Assembly: GCA_021323855.1 (NCBI GenBank)
Contig: JAJPKE010000036.1
Location: 105,124-169,123 of the forward strand
Reading direction: 5' to 3'
DNA length: 64,000 bases
From: Chloroflexota bacterium
GTDB taxonomy: Bacteria > Chloroflexota > Ktedonobacteria > Ktedonobacterales > JADMIN01
Position numbers and translations under genes: made by a program. The notes beneath the pieces were generated by a model. The model was given only the letters and a program-made list of their open reading frames with translations. It was not told where the DNA came from and made no database searches. This document shows, piece by piece, positions 33,104 through 43,021 of the stretch (within the stretch, counting starts at the first letter, position 1; each line of letters begins with the position of its first letter).

Positions 33104-35038
33104 ATGGCAATGCAATCAGGACAGCCAGCACAACCAGGGCACGGACAGATGCCCGTCTATTCTCAGGGAGGAACCAGCGGCGGCCAGGCGCCATCTGCGG
33201 GGGAGACGGATTCGTCGTTGCTCGCGCCACCGCCAGCGCGCACACTCCAATCTTCCGGCGTTTCGAGTGCTTCGAGTGTTTCGAGCGGCGCGGCTGGCAT
33301 TGCCAACCTTTCCAGAGAGCCAGCCATCTCAATGCCACGATTGAGCCTGCCGGCCAATGCGCAGCGCACCAGCGCCGCCTCACGCCCCTCCGCGCCTGCT
33401 GGGACTGGCGAAGCGATTGGCCCGCGCACGCCAACACTGACACAGAAGATGCGCCAGCTTCAGCCGCCGGATGTCGCACGGCAGGCGATGAGCGAGCTTG
33501 GCGTGCTGGCGCGCGAGCTGGCAACGCTGCCGGAATTGCTGGAAGCCAGCGGCCTTGCCCGCACCCATCAGCATCCCTATTTCGAGGCGACGCAGGCATA
33601 TGTCGGGCTGGCGCGGCAGGCATGGGAGGCCGTGGCTGAGGAACGGCTGGAACAGAGCGGCGCAGAGCCGGAATACCGCCAGCGCGCCATCAGTGTCGCC
33701 CGCCGCATCACCCAGCTTCAGCAAGAAGCACGCACTGCTTCGGGGAATACCGAATTCAAGCTGCCACGCAAGACGCCCTATCTTTGGCGACGCCGCACGG
33801 CGCTGGTGAGCAACGGGCTGCGCGTCTGGCAGGATCGCCTTGCGCCAACGCCCAACCCAACGGAGATGGGGCGCGGCCTGTTCCTGCTGCGCAGTTATCT
33901 GGGGCTGGCGGTCGCCGGTCCGTTCTCGCTGGGCCTGCTGGACTTCTTGATCGGCGCGACGGTCACGCTGCTGACGCTCTTCGGCGTGGGGCTGATCGCG
34001 TTGCTGGTGGCGGCCATCATCGCTGGCTCTGCATCCAACATCACCACCTTCGCCGTTGGCACGGTGGCGACGGCGCTGCTCTGGATTTTCGTGCGGCTGC
34101 TGATGGTCAACGGTCCGCTGCCGCTGGGGTTGCTCCTCGGCGCATCGGTCTTTTCGCCCAGCCGCACCACGCGCAACGCACACAACGGGTCGCTGCTGAC
34201 TTCCGGCATCCTGCGCATCTGGTGGTTGCTGATCGGTATGTTGACGATTCCGGCGCTGCTCGGCGCGCTGGCGCTGGGCGCAGACATTGTGCGCATGCAA
34301 ACGTCGTTCGTTGCGCCGGAGTCCGTTCAGCAGGGCTTTCTGCTCGCAGGAATGATTCTGGCGCTTGGCGCGGCACCGGCAACCATCGTGTGCCTGGCGC
34401 TGGTATTGCTGGTGGCGCTGCCGGTGTTGTTCGTGACGCTCATCCGCTCCGCCATCGAGGTGGCGAGTAGCCCGTCATGGGTGCCTGCGGCGCGGCACTA
34501 TGCGTTGGAGCCGGCGCTGGTGGTGCAAACGATCATCACCTGCGCGCTGGTGATTGCCGTGTGGGGCGTGACCACCGCCTTCAATCTGCAAAGCGTCACA
34601 CTGGTGACGTTGCCTTTCGGCGCGCCCAACGTCACCATCAGCCTGCGCAGCGTCGCACTGCTGCTGGCGCTGGTGCTGCCGTATACGCTGCTGCTCGATC
34701 TGCCCTATCGCTCCGGCATCCGCCGCTGGCAACGGTCCTGGCTGGGCGACCTGACGGTGCGGCGCGCAGATGTGGAGTCGCATATTCGCCGGCTCTCCGT
34801 CACCGATCCCCGCAGCGGCGCGCAGGATACCAGCGACGAGAACCTGCGCGCGATGCAGTATGATCTGGTGCTGCTTCAGTTCTACCAGAGCAAGATCGAA
34901 GAGGCGGAACGGGTGCCCTACGCGCCGGTACGGCGCCGCAGCATGTTCTTCGCTTTCATCATCGTCGTCAGCGCGGCGCTGCTGCTGGATGCCGGCGCAT
35001 CTTCGCTGCTACACCTCGTCCCGCTGGTGGGGGGATGA
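33104..35038 (+). CDS. Large polytopic membrane protein, hypothetical
   Basis: A ~644-residue protein of unknown function. Residues 1-130 are low-complexity (Gly/Gln/Pro/Ser), including a 9-base tandem repeat at 33261-33287 that encodes VSSASSVSS. Then a helical soluble part (~130-235) leads into six to eight hydrophobic segments between ~265 and ~560, a soluble stretch (SYRSGIRRWQRSWLGDLTVRR...) and one last hydrophobic helix at the C-terminus. Two ATGs (33104 and 33110) share one GGGAGG. It is divergent from the TIR pair and converges on aceB with 5 bases between stops. Confidence 0.65.
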   Translation: MAMQSGQPAQPGHGQMPVYSQGGTSGGQAPSAGETDSSLLAPPPARTLQSSGVSSASSVSSGAAGIANLSREPAISMPRLSLPANAQRTSAASRPSAPAGTGEAIGPRTPTLTQKMRQLQPPDVARQAMSELGVLARELATLPELLEASGLARTHQHPYFEATQAYVGLARQAWEAVAEERLEQSGAEPEYRQRAISVARRITQLQQEARTASGNTEFKLPRKTPYLWRRRTALVSNGLRVWQDRLAPTPNPTEMGRGLFLLRSYLGLAVAGPFSLGLLDFLIGATVTLLTLFGVGLIALLVAAIIAGSASNITTFAVGTVATALLWIFVRLLMVNGPLPLGLLLGASVFSPSRTTRNAHNGSLLTSGILRIWWLLIGMLTIPALLGALALGADIVRMQTSFVAPESVQQGFLLAGMILALGAAPATIVCLALVLLVALPVLFVTLIRSAIEVASSPSWVPAARHYALEPALVVQTIITCALVIAVWGVTTAFNLQSVTLVTLPFGAPNVTISLRSVALLLALVLPYTLLLDLPYRSGIRRWQRSWLGDLTVRRADVESHIRRLSVTDPRSGAQDTSDENLRAMQYDLVLLQFYQSKIEEAERVPYAPVRRRSMFFAFIIVVSAALLLDAGASSLLHLVPLVGG

Positions 35039-35043
35039 GAGGC

Positions 35044-36639
35044 TCAGGGCAGCAGCGCGTAGCCCGGCAACGTCAGGAACTCGACGAACTGGTCGTCGGT
35101 GGTGAGATTATCGAAGAGTTTGCTCGCCTGCGCGAAGTGACGCTCTGCGTACTGCTCTTTGCCCAGGCGTTGCTCGATCTTCGCCAGTTCGTCGGCGGCC
35201 AGTTCGCGGAAAAGTTCCACCGTCACCTTGCGCCCATCCGTCAGCATGCCCCTGGGATGGCGAATCCACTGCCAGACCTGTGCGCGTGAGATTTCAGCGG
35301 TGGCGGCGTCTTCCATCAGGTTGTTGATCGGCACCGCGCCCTGGCCGCCAAGCCACGCCTCCAGATACTGGATGCCCACGCTGATGTTCAGCCGCAGCCC
35401 GGCCTCCGTAATCGGCCCCTCTGGCACGGCCAGCAGGTCCGCCGCCGTCACCGACACATCTTCGCGTTTGCGGTCGAGCTGGTTGGGCTGCGGCATCAGG
35501 CGGTCGAAGACTTCAGTTGCCAGCGCAACCATCCCTGGATGCGCCACCCAGGTGCCATCGTGGCCGTCGCCAGCCTCGCGCTCTTTGTCGGCGCGCACCT
35601 CAGCAAACGCCTTCTCGTTGGCTTCGGGATCGTTCTTCACCGGAATATAGGCCGACATGCCGCCCATCGCATGCGCGCCGCGTTTATGGCAGGTCTGGAT
35701 GCAGAGCAACGAATACGAGCGCATGAAGTGCGTCGTCATCTTCACCAGCGCGCGGTCCGGCAGGATGAAGCTGGGGTCGTTGCGGCGCTTCTTGATGGCG
35801 CTAAAGATGTAGTCCCAGCGTCCACAATTCAGCCCCGCCGAATGCTCGCGCAGTTCATAGAGAATCTCATCCATCTCAAAGGCCGCCAGAAGCGTCTCGA
35901 TCAGCACCGTTGCCTTGATGGTTCCCTGCGGCATGCCAAGTTCGCGCTGCGCCAGCACAAACACATCGTTCCAGAGCCGCGCTTCCAGATGGCCCTCCAT
36001 CTTCGGCAGATAGAAATAGGGGCCGTATCCCTGCGCCAGCAGCGCCTGGGCGTTGTGGAAGAAGAAGAGGCCGAAGTCGAAGAGACTACCGGACATCTGC
36101 CGCCCATCCACCGCCACATGCTTCTCCGGCAGATGCCAGCCACGCGGGCGCACCAGCAGCGTGGCAGTCTGCTCATTCAACCGGTAGACCTTGCCGTCGG
36201 GGTTGGTGAAGCTGATGGTGCGGCTGATGGCGTCGCGCAGGTTGATGTGCCCCTCGATGTTGTTATCCCAGGTAGGCGAGTTGGCATCCTCGGAATCCGC
36301 CATGAAGACCTTCGCGCCGGAGTTGAGCGCATTGATAATCATTTTGCGGTCCACCGGGCCGGTAATCTCCACACGGCGGTCTTGCAGCGGTTCGGGCACC
36401 GGCGCAATCGTCCAGTCGCCAGCGCGAATCTGCGCCGTCTCCGGCAGGAAGTCTGGCATCTGGCCAGCGTCAATCGCGGCCTGGCGTTCGATGCGCCGCT
36501 GAAGCAGTTCTTCGCGGCGGTCGCGGAAGCTGCGTTCCAGCAGTGCTACGAAGCTCAGGGCGTCCGGAGTCAGAATCTCAGCGTAGGCATCGCTGATGGG
36601 CGCGGTAATCTCGATTCCATCGGGAAGGGAAGTCGGCAT
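35044..36639 (-). CDS. aceB: Malate synthase A
   Basis: A 531-residue enzyme condensing glyoxylate with acetyl-CoA to malate. Family marks: [47 protein letters not shown] with the catalytic Arg, [21 protein letters not shown] and [24 protein letters not shown] with the metal-binding Glu, and GRWDYIF. Length is that of isoform A. It lies 174 bases downstream of aceA in the same direction, forming the glyoxylate shunt operon; a small hairpin (36728-36750) in the gap could modulate the ratio. Confidence 0.97.
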   Translation of the reverse strand: MPTSLPDGIEITAPISDAYAEILTPDALSFVALLERSFRDRREELLQRRIERQAAIDAGQMPDFLPETAQIRAGDWTIAPVPEPLQDRRVEITGPVDRKMIINALNSGAKVFMADSEDANSPTWDNNIEGHINLRDAISRTISFTNPDGKVYRLNEQTATLLVRPRGWHLPEKHVAVDGRQMSGSLFDFGLFFFHNAQALLAQGYGPYFYLPKMEGHLEARLWNDVFVLAQRELGMPQGTIKATVLIETLLAAFEMDEILYELREHSAGLNCGRWDYIFSAIKKRRNDPSFILPDRALVKMTTHFMRSYSLLCIQTCHKRGAHAMGGMSAYIPVKNDPEANEKAFAEVRADKEREAGDGHDGTWVAHPGMVALATEVFDRLMPQPNQLDRKREDVSVTAADLLAVPEGPITEAGLRLNISVGIQYLEAWLGGQGAVPINNLMEDAATAEISRAQVWQWIRHPRGMLTDGRKVTVELFRELAADELAKIEQRLGKEQYAERHFAQASKLFDNLTTDDQFVEFLTLPGYALLP

Positions 36640-36727
36640 TGGCGTTCACTCTTTCCTGTTTGGGCTTTAGTTTCTCGTCACATGCGCCGGCACTTGAGTG
36701 CCGCGAGCGCCCAAGAACAGCGCAAAG

Positions 36728-36750
36728 GGGCGGCCCCAACGGAACCGCCC
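36728..36750 (-). other. Small hairpin between aceA and aceB
   Basis: GGGCGG (36728-36733) pairs with CCGCCC (36745-36750) over an 11-base loop. On the transcribed strand it is followed by CTTTGCG, a weak terminator at most; partial attenuation between the two genes is possible. Confidence 0.4.
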
Positions 36751-36813
36751 TGAACGGGTCACTCGTAGTATACGTTACGCCGCACGATGAACGGCGCGAC
36801 GATCAAGCAACGA

Positions 36814-38133
36814 TCAATGAAACTGCTCTTCTTCGGTCGAACCGCTGAGCGCCGTCGTCGAGGATGCGCCGCCAGCGATGACCTGCGCCACCTCATCGAA
36901 GTAGCCAGTGCCGACCTCGCGCTGGTGCTTTGTGGCGGAGTAGCCCATGTCTTCGAGGGCAAACTCGCGCTGTTGCAGTTCAGAGTAGGCGGCCATGCCA
37001 CGATCACGATAGCCCAGCGATAGCTCGAACATCGCCAGATTGAGCGCATGGAAGCCAGCCAGCGTGACGAACTGGAACTTGTAGCCCATCTCGCCAAGCT
37101 GCTTTTGGAAGCTAGCGATGGTCGCTTCGTCCAGCTTCTTGCGCCAGTTGAAGGACGGCGAGCAGTTATATGCCAGCAGTTTGCCGGGGAACTGCGCATG
37201 GATCGCCTCAGCGAAGCGACGCGCCTCCTCGATATCCGGCTCCGAGGTTTCGCACCAGATGAGGTCGGCATACGGCGCGTAGGCCAGGCCGCGCGCAATA
37301 GCCGTCTCGATGCCAGCGCGGATACGATAGAAGCCCTCAGCGGTGCGCTCGCCCGTCAGGAAGGGGTGGTCGCGCTCGTCAATGTCGCTGGTGATGAGCT
37401 TGGCGCCGTTGGCGTCTGTGCGTGCCACCAGAATCGTCGGCACGCCCATCACATCCGCCGCCAGCCGCGCCGCAACAAGATTTTTGATCGCCGTCTGCGT
37501 GGGTACCAGCACCTTGCCACCCATGTGGCCACACTTCTTTTCAGAGGCCAACTGGTCCTCGAAGTGGACGCCAGCCGCGCCGGCCTCGATCATCGCCTTC
37601 ATTAGCTCAAAACAGTTGAGGGGTCCGCCAAAGCCAGCCTCGGCATCGGCAACGATGGGAGCATACCAATAAATGTCATCCTTGCCCTCTGAGTGGTAGA
37701 TCTGGTCGGCGCGTTGCAACGCCTGATTGATGCGTTTGACAACGCTCGGCACACTGTTGGAGGGATAAAGGCTCTGATCTGGATACATGTGGCCCGCGAG
37801 GTTGGCATCAGCCGCCACCTGCCAGCCACTCAGATAAATCGCCTTCAGCCCCGCCTTGACCTGCTGAACGGCTTGATTACCGGTCAGCGCGCCGAGCGCT
37901 GGGACGAACTTCTCGGTGTGCAGCAGGTGCCAGAGCCGTTCCGCGCCCAGCCGGGCCAGCGTATACTCAATCTGCACACTGCCACGCAGCCGCTCGACAT
38001 CGGCACCGCTATAGGGGCGTTCAATGCCCTTCCAGCGCGCATCCGTCTTCCACATGCGCTCCAACTCAGCGCCACGATCCATACCACTATTCTTTCGGTC
38101 TACACTTACGTGATCACTTACCAGCGTGCTCAT
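36814..38133 (-). CDS. aceA: Isocitrate lyase
   Basis: A 439-residue enzyme cleaving isocitrate to glyoxylate and succinate, the first step of the glyoxylate shunt. The catalytic loop is [14 protein letters not shown] (residue ~205), with [15 protein letters not shown] upstream and the C-terminal [12 protein letters not shown] loop carrying the usual NCSPSF. GGAGGG lies 5 bases before the ATG. It is followed by aceB. A LysR gene diverges from it 159 bases away and may control growth on acetate or fatty acids. Confidence 0.97.
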   Translation of the reverse strand: MSTLVSDHVSVDRKNSGMDRGAELERMWKTDARWKGIERPYSGADVERLRGSVQIEYTLARLGAERLWHLLHTEKFVPALGALTGNQAVQQVKAGLKAIYLSGWQVAADANLAGHMYPDQSLYPSNSVPSVVKRINQALQRADQIYHSEGKDDIYWYAPIVADAEAGFGGPLNCFELMKAMIEAGAAGVHFEDQLASEKKCGHMGGKVLVPTQTAIKNLVAARLAADVMGVPTILVARTDANGAKLITSDIDERDHPFLTGERTAEGFYRIRAGIETAIARGLAYAPYADLIWCETSEPDIEEARRFAEAIHAQFPGKLLAYNCSPSFNWRKKLDEATIASFQKQLGEMGYKFQFVTLAGFHALNLAMFELSLGYRDRGMAAYSELQQREFALEDMGYSATKHQREVGTGYFDEVAQVIAGGASSTTALSGSTEEEQFH

Positions 38134-38253
38134 GCAAGCCCTCCCTGAAGCCCTCGCGGTGAACAGAATTGCCGTCGCTATGCCCCGTTGCGTAGCGATG
38201 AAACAAAGAGTGCGAGGCTACCTATGCAGCATACCGAAAAATTTGTATAATAT

Positions 38254-38263
38254 CCAATATTGG
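38254..38263. promoter_or_regulatory. Candidate LysR-type binding site between aceA and lysR
   Basis: CCAATATTGG is a perfect palindrome in an AT-rich stretch, 29 bases before the LysR start, with overlapping AATAT repeats. LysR proteins commonly bind such sites next to their own divergent promoter. No convincing full T-N11-A extension was settled. Confidence 0.4.
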
Positions 38264-38292
38264 TTTGTGATTCTTGGCATAAGGAATCATTT

Positions 38293-39240
38293 ATGGACAT
38301 CAACCTGCACCAACTGCATATTTTTCAGGCGGTGGCCGAGCATGGCAGCTATTCGCGCGCAGCCTCCGCCCTCTACCTGAGCCAGCCGGGCGTCTCGCTC
38401 CAGGTGAAGGCGTTGGAGCAGAGCATCGGTCTGCCGCTCTTCGAGAAGGTTGGGCGCACGCTGCATCTGACGGAGGCCGGGCGCGAACTGCTGACCTATA
38501 GCGAACGCATCTTTGCGCTGCTGGATGAGACACGGCTGGTGATGGAGGAGTTGAGCGGCGGACGGCGCGGCACCGTCAAAGTGGCGGCGAGTACGACCGC
38601 TGGCATTTATGTGGTGCCACCGGCGCTGGGCGCGTTCCACCGCGACTATCCCGATGTCAAATTGACGCTGGATGTGGTGAACCGGCTGACCGTGCAGAAG
38701 CATCTGCTGGATAACGAGGTGGACCTGGCGGTGATGGGGTTGATCGAAGACCCGCATGACCTGGAGGTGGCGCAGTTCGTCCCCAACGAACTGGTGGTGA
38801 TCGCCTCGCCGCAGCATCCGCTGGCGCAGCGCAAGCAGACCAGCCTGGAAGAACTGAGCCGCGAGACGTTTCTGCTGCGCGAGGCTGGTTCTGGCACACG
38901 CATTGACACGCAGCGCTTCTTCGAGACGCGCGACCTCAATATTCGCGTAGGCATGGAGCTACGCAGCAGCGGCGCCATCAAGCAGGCAGTCGCGGCGGGG
39001 CTGGGCATCGCGGTGATGCCGCTGGCGGCCATTGAACTTGAACTGGCGGTGGGGCGGCTGGCCGTGCTGGATGTAGAAGGCTTCCCGGTTCACCGGCACT
39101 GGTATCTGGCCCGCCGCGCTGGCAGCCATCCTTCTGCGGCGGCCTCCGCGCTCTGGAACTTCCTGATTCTCTACCGCGACAAGATGGAACTGGCGGCACA
39201 GGTAGGCGTGCCCACTGCCACCACGACGGCAGGCGGATAG
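38293..39240 (+). CDS. LysR family transcriptional regulator
   Basis: A 315-residue LysR protein. The HTH is at residues 1-60 (LHQLHIFQAVAEHGSYSRAASALYLSQPGVSLQVKALEQSIGLPLFEK), followed by a two-lobed substrate-binding domain with TAGIYVVPPALGAFHRDYPDVKLTL and the GLGIAVMPLAAIELELAVG hinge of CysB/CbbR-like members. Start 38293 has AAGGAA 6 bases upstream. Divergent from aceA-aceB, so a role in carbon metabolism (glyoxylate shunt) is suggested by position only. Confidence 0.9.
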   Translation: MDINLHQLHIFQAVAEHGSYSRAASALYLSQPGVSLQVKALEQSIGLPLFEKVGRTLHLTEAGRELLTYSERIFALLDETRLVMEELSGGRRGTVKVAASTTAGIYVVPPALGAFHRDYPDVKLTLDVVNRLTVQKHLLDNEVDLAVMGLIEDPHDLEVAQFVPNELVVIASPQHPLAQRKQTSLEELSRETFLLREAGSGTRIDTQRFFETRDLNIRVGMELRSSGAIKQAVAAGLGIAVMPLAAIELELAVGRLAVLDVEGFPVHRHWYLARRAGSHPSAAASALWNFLILYRDKMELAAQVGVPTATTTAGG

Positions 39241-39258
39241 CAATACACTTCCTCACGC

Positions 39259-39951
39259 TCAGGCAGTATAGTGGACACGGAAATGCCTGACGGACGGCTC
39301 TTCGGGGTCGCGCAGGTCTTCAAACGACACTTCGCGCAGACCTTGCCGCTGAAACATAGCTAGTTCCGCGCGGGTCAAGGGCCAGGGCATCATGCCTCGC
39401 GCTTCGTCAGGCTCACGTCCGCGACAGATCACCAACAGCGAACCGCCGGGCGCAAGGCACTGCGCCAGATTGGCGGCAGCCTGCGCTCGCAAAGCCTCAT
39501 CCGGCAACGATTGCAGCGTATACGCTTCCACGATCAAATCAAATTGCCTGCTCCATGCACCGGGCAACGCCAGCACGTCCGCCACGACATAGCGCACCGC
39601 TGAATCGGGAAAGCGCCGCTGGCACCATGCGATTGCCTCTTGCGAGATATCGAACGCCGTCACGGCATATCCAGCGTGCGCCAGGTACTCGGCATCGTCG
39701 CCCAAGCCGCAGCCGACGACCAACGCCCGCTTCCCCTCCGCGCTGGATGGATAGCCCGCCATCCACTCGACGAGGATCGGGTCCGCCGTCAGGTGCGCCC
39801 AGGGAATCGCCTCCTCATTGCCATGCGCTGCCTGATACAACGTCTCGAACCAGCCAGTCGCGTCGCCGCTCTTCAGAGATTCCGCCGCAAGCTGCTTCAG
39901 CCGTGCGCGTCCCTGTGTTCTCTCGTCATGTGTATCCATTGTATCTGCCAT
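39259..39951 (-). CDS. SAM-dependent methyltransferase (TPMT-like)
   Basis: A 230-residue class I methyltransferase. Motif I is ALVVGCGLGDDAEYLA, motif II AVTAFDIS, with a later YVVADVLALPG and DLIVEAYTLQSLP; overall layout resembles thiopurine-methyltransferase/Tellurite-resistance TehB-like enzymes. Substrate unknown. The ATG at 39951 has GGAGGA upstream; the much longer frame before it runs through a dispersed palindrome and the next gene's antisense and is rejected. Converges on the LysR gene with 18 bases between. Confidence 0.87.
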   Translation of the reverse strand: MADTMDTHDERTQGRARLKQLAAESLKSGDATGWFETLYQAAHGNEEAIPWAHLTADPILVEWMAGYPSSAEGKRALVVGCGLGDDAEYLAHAGYAVTAFDISQEAIAWCQRRFPDSAVRYVVADVLALPGAWSRQFDLIVEAYTLQSLPDEALRAQAAANLAQCLAPGGSLLVICRGREPDEARGMMPWPLTRAELAMFQRQGLREVSFEDLRDPEEPSVRHFRVHYTA

Positions 39952-39994
39952 GATCTGCGTATCCTCCTCCAGGATGTTGAATGAACGCTGTCCT

Positions 39995-40024
39995 GGTAGG
40001 GCAGACAGGAATGTCCGCCCTACC
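39995..40024. repeat. Family-2 dispersed palindrome, best-preserved copy
   Basis: GGTAGGGCAGACA (39995-40007), loop GGAA, then TGTCCGCCCTACC (40012-40024): 13-base arms with one mismatch. Shorter or diverged copies are at 4907, 16758, 51189, 55179 and 55220. Lies between the methyltransferase start and the small membrane protein stop. Confidence 0.85.
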
Positions 40025-40052
40025 AATACCGACAATACCAATGCTAAACGCC

Positions 40053-40415
40053 TCATGAGCGCCCGGTTTGCATCAACGTCGCCTGTGATCCGGCGGCAGG
40101 CTTGCGGCGACGCTGGTAACGTTTGTCTATCTGCTGCGCCAGGACCATCGCGCCAATACCCACCAGCAAATGCGCTACCTGAATGAGCCAGTGTAGCCCA
40201 CCCATCAGGATGGTAATTTGCGTGAGACCAAAGGCCGGCACGAAGAAGGCGTAGAGAACGCTGACCACGCCCAGCGTCCGCATACCACTGGTCAGAAACG
40301 CCACTAGCCCAAGCGTCAGCAAGCCCAGGACACCGGTGACGCCAAACGTGATGTGGAAGCCAACGATGCTGAATCCTGTTATCCACAGCAACAATCCAAG
40401 CGCCATCGTCACCAT
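40053..40415 (-). CDS. Small four-helix membrane protein
   Basis: A 120-residue protein with four hydrophobic segments (LGLLLWITGFSIVGF, VTGVLGLLTLGLVAFL, LGVVSVLYAFFVPAFGL, LHWLIQVAHLLVGIGAMVLA) and a basic, Gln-rich tail beginning QQIDKRYQRRRK. No catalytic motif. Upstream is a direct repeat of CCTTTCGCTGGTA (about 40433-40460 on the opposite strand). Function unknown; resembles small DUF membrane proteins of actinobacteria and chloroflexota. Confidence 0.65.
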   Translation of the reverse strand: MVTMALGLLLWITGFSIVGFHITFGVTGVLGLLTLGLVAFLTSGMRTLGVVSVLYAFFVPAFGLTQITILMGGLHWLIQVAHLLVGIGAMVLAQQIDKRYQRRRKPAAGSQATLMQTGRS

Positions 40416-40497
40416 GAGCGCCGCCCGCGTTACCAGCGAAAGGATACCAGCGAAAGGATATGTACTGCCTTCATGGAATGCTCCGATCTATTTCGAG

Positions 40498-40533
40498 AGA
40501 TTTCTCAGTAGGTGGACACCTGCTGAGAAATCT
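40498..40533 (-). terminator. Hairpin downstream of the MFS gene
   Basis: AGATTTCTCAG (40498-40508) pairs perfectly with CTGAGAAATCT (40523-40533); pairing continues through a G-T wobble to a 16-base-pair stem with a 4-base loop. It is 32 bases after the MFS stop. T-run weak. Confidence 0.6.
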
Positions 40534-40564
40534 GAACACAACAAACAGTGAGTGAAGGGAAGGC

Positions 40565-41869
40565 TCAGTGGTGAAAGCTCCGGAGCGCGGCCTTCCAACC
40601 GCCCTCATTGCTTCCCGCTGGCTCCATAGCGGCCTGAGCGGTCTTTGGGAGCCGTTGCAGGCCGAAGCCTACGAGCAGCGCCAGCAGCATCAGGCCCGCG
40701 CTGACCGCAAAGACCGCCTGCGGAGCCACCGCGTCGAAGACATAGCCGCCCCAGATCGGGCCAACGATCAACGCCAGGCTGAACGCCGACTGAAACCAGC
40801 CGAGCATGTTGCCAGCCGATTCCTTCGCGCCATAGCTGGTGACAAGCGATTGCAGCGTCGGCCAGACGATGCCATAACCAAAGGCAAAGGTCACTGCAAA
40901 GGCAATAATTGCCCAGAGCGACGTGACGGCAAAGAAGCCGACGGCGCTCGCGAGCAAGAGCGCGCTTCCCAGCAGCACCGCCGTGCGCTCGCCAAGATGA
41001 CCCACCAGCGGCCTGAGCAGCACGATCTGCGTCAGCGCCATCACTACACCAAGAACGGTGATAATCAGGCCGACGGCGCGCACGACCACTACTGAGGGCT
41101 GGCCGGGCAATAACACGCGGTCTGCATAGAGGGCGAATGTGCCGAACAGCGCGGCCATATAGAGGCCAATCACCAGCGCCATCGCCAGGATGCGCGCCAC
41201 TGGCCGGTTGCGCAACACCTGCGTCAGCGGCGCTTTCGCCGGTTGCGCGGCTGCGCCATGCGTGCGGCGCGCCGGCTCATCCAGCCAGCGGAACGTCAGC
41301 AGCAACGTCACCACGCTTACCCCAGCCGCGCCGACGAACGGCGAAAGCAGGCCAAATCCGGCCAGCAGCCCAGCCAGCGCGGGACCTAGGATATGCCCAA
41401 GCCCGCTGGCGCCGCCCACCAGGCCGAGCGCGTGGGTACGTTCCTCCGGCACGCTGATATCGCTGGCGTAGGCCTGCGCCACGCTGATATTGCCGCCGGT
41501 CACGCCGTCCAGGATGCGCGCCAGGTAGACGACCACGAGGCCACTGGCCATCCCCAATTGGAGACCGGTATGATTGAGCAGCGCCCCCAACGGAGCCGCG
41601 AGAACGAGCAGGAGATAGGCCAGGATGGTGCCCGCCTGGCTTAGCAGCAGCACCGGACGCCGGCCAACGCGGTCGGAGAGATTGCCGAGCCAGGGAGCTG
41701 CAAGCACCTGCGCCACGTAATAGGCGGGAATCACCAGCGCCGCCTGCAATGCGTTGGCATGGAATTGTCCGAGCACGTAGACGGGGATGATCGGAATGAT
41801 CGCTGCTGCGCCCGACATGTCGGCCAGCACGATCAGGAAAAGCGTTGTCATGCGCCTTTTCTTCATATG
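40565..41869 (-). CDS. MFS efflux transporter (TetA-like, 12 TM)
   Basis: A 434-residue major-facilitator protein. Motif A is GNLSDRVGRRPVLLLSQ after the second helix, with IIPIIPVYVLGQFHANALQAALVIPAYYVAQ in helices 1-2 and a GGNISVAQAYASDIS segment in helix 5, as in TetA/drug:H+ antiporters. About twelve membrane segments are visible. The start at 41869 (MKKRRMTT) follows a GAAGGTG. It diverges from an HxlR regulator gene at 42076, whose product probably represses it. Confidence 0.88.
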   Translation of the reverse strand, partial: HMKKRRMTTLFLIVLADMSGAAAIIPIIPVYVLGQFHANALQAALVIPAYYVAQVLAAPWLGNLSDRVGRRPVLLLSQAGTILAYLLLVLAAPLGALLNHTGLQLGMASGLVVVYLARILDGVTGGNISVAQAYASDISVPEERTHALGLVGGASGLGHILGPALAGLLAGFGLLSPFVGAAGVSVVTLLLTFRWLDEPARRTHGAAAQPAKAPLTQVLRNRPVARILAMALVIGLYMAALFGTFALYADRVLLPGQPSVVVVRAVGLIITVLGVVMALTQIVLLRPLVGHLGERTAVLLGSALLLASAVGFFAVTSLWAIIAFAVTFAFGYGIVWPTLQSLVTSYGAKESAGNMLGWFQSAFSLALIVGPIWGGYVFDAVAPQAVFAVSAGLMLLALLVGFGLQRLPKTAQAAMEPAGSNEGGWKAALRSFHH

Positions 41870-42075
41870 AAAGCACCTTCGTTGAGTGGAGAAACGACAA
41901 ATCGCGCAGATGAGCAGAAGCCCCGGCGACGGCGCCTTGTCGCGGTCCACGCCACCTGCTACAATGACCGTACAGAAGAGGAGCGGAGGGGACAATACGC
42001 AAAATATTTTGACAAAAGGACTTGCTGGAATTGACGCTGGCCGTCTGGCTCAGTTGGTGGAATGGAGCGCATGGT

Positions 42076-42393
42076 ATGGCACAACAAAAACAAGATATGA
42101 GGTGCCCGGCGGGTCTCTTCTCCGTCGGCGGCAGGCTGAAGTTGCGGATCAGCTATCATTTGCTCAGTGGCACCAAGCGCTTTGGTGAATTGCAGCGCCT
42201 CATTCCCGAAGCCAGCCGGCAAATGCTGACCATTCACCTACGGGAATTGGAGCAGTTGGGGGTATTGCAACGGCAGGTGTACGAGCAAATGCCGCCAAAA
42301 GTTGAATATTCGCTGACGGAGCAAGGGCGACGCGCAGAGCGGGTGCTCCGCCAGCTCAAAGATATGAGCGAGCAGATGGGCATCACGTTTTGA
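42076..42393 (+). CDS. HxlR family transcriptional regulator
   Basis: A 105-residue winged-helix protein: MRCPAGLFSVGGRLKLRISYHLLSGTKRFGELQRLIPEASRQMLTIHLRELEQLGVLQRQVYEQMPPKVEYSLTEQG. This is the HxlR core, including the N-terminal Cys used by some members for redox or electrophile sensing, although the usual Trp of GGKW is Leu. GGAG lies 8 bases upstream. Divergent from the MFS gene, it is the likely repressor of that exporter. Ends 8 bases before the converging MarR gene. Confidence 0.88.
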   Translation: MAQQKQDMRCPAGLFSVGGRLKLRISYHLLSGTKRFGELQRLIPEASRQMLTIHLRELEQLGVLQRQVYEQMPPKVEYSLTEQGRRAERVLRQLKDMSEQMGITF

Positions 42394-42401
42394 CCTCGTT
42401 C

Positions 42402-42893
42402 TCAGAGTTGCGATTGCGCGTGACCGATGATCTGGCGCAAGATGTCGCTCAGTTGTTGGCGTTGCGGCGCTTGCAGCGGGGCGAGCAGTTGTTCACTGAC
42501 GCGCTCCGCCACTGCCGCAAGTTCCGTCACCTGCGTCTTTCCCCTCTCGGTCAGCGTAAGCAAGGTCGCGCGCCGATCCGTTGGGTCGGGCTGGCGGGCC
42601 AGCAAACCATCCTGTTCGAGGGCATCTATCAGCGTGGTGATGGTACGCGCAGTGATGCCCAATTCGGCGGCCACGTCCTTCATACGCAGAGGCTGTGTCG
42701 CTCTCCCCACTTCCATTAGCACGCGCGTTCGCGGACCGGAGAGGGCCGGCCCGACGCCACGCTCAGCCAGCCGGTGCAGCAGATGCGACGCCATAAAGAA
42801 GGACTCGATGATTTCGAGGGCTGGCGTCGCTACAGGTGTATTGCGCTTCTCTTGCTGGTCGGATAATGCCTGCTGTTGTGTCTGACTTGACAT
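42402..42893 (-). CDS. MarR family transcriptional regulator
   Basis: A 163-residue MarR protein with an 18-residue Gln-rich polar start, then helices and the winged HTH (LRMKDVAAELGITARTITTLIDALEQDGLLARQPDPTDRRATLLTLTERG), including the DRR wing. An ATG at 42893 with AGGA 5-6 bases upstream is preferred over one six bases earlier. It diverges from the Ddn-like gene, sharing 128 bases that include AT-rich TATTAG stretches, so it probably controls that gene and itself. Confidence 0.88.
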   Translation of the reverse strand: MSSQTQQQALSDQQEKRNTPVATPALEIIESFFMASHLLHRLAERGVGPALSGPRTRVLMEVGRATQPLRMKDVAAELGITARTITTLIDALEQDGLLARQPDPTDRRATLLTLTERGKTQVTELAAVAERVSEQLLAPLQAPQRQQLSDILRQIIGHAQSQL

Positions 42894-43021
42894 GACCATC
42901 CTGCATTTTCTATCATAGTATCTATTAGTGAGGTTTCGGATAATGTGCAATACCACAAAGTGGAGCCTCACTATCTCGCTGGCATAGCATAGCACAAAGG
43001 CGCATATAGTGGAGGGTTCAG

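Noticed and set aside
35539..36753. 404-residue plus-strand frame
   Set aside because: Antisense to malate synthase A; no domain seen.
39952..40386. N-terminal extension of the methyltransferase
   Set aside because: It reads through a palindromic repeat and antisense of a membrane protein; the ATG at 39951 has its own Shine-Dalgarno.
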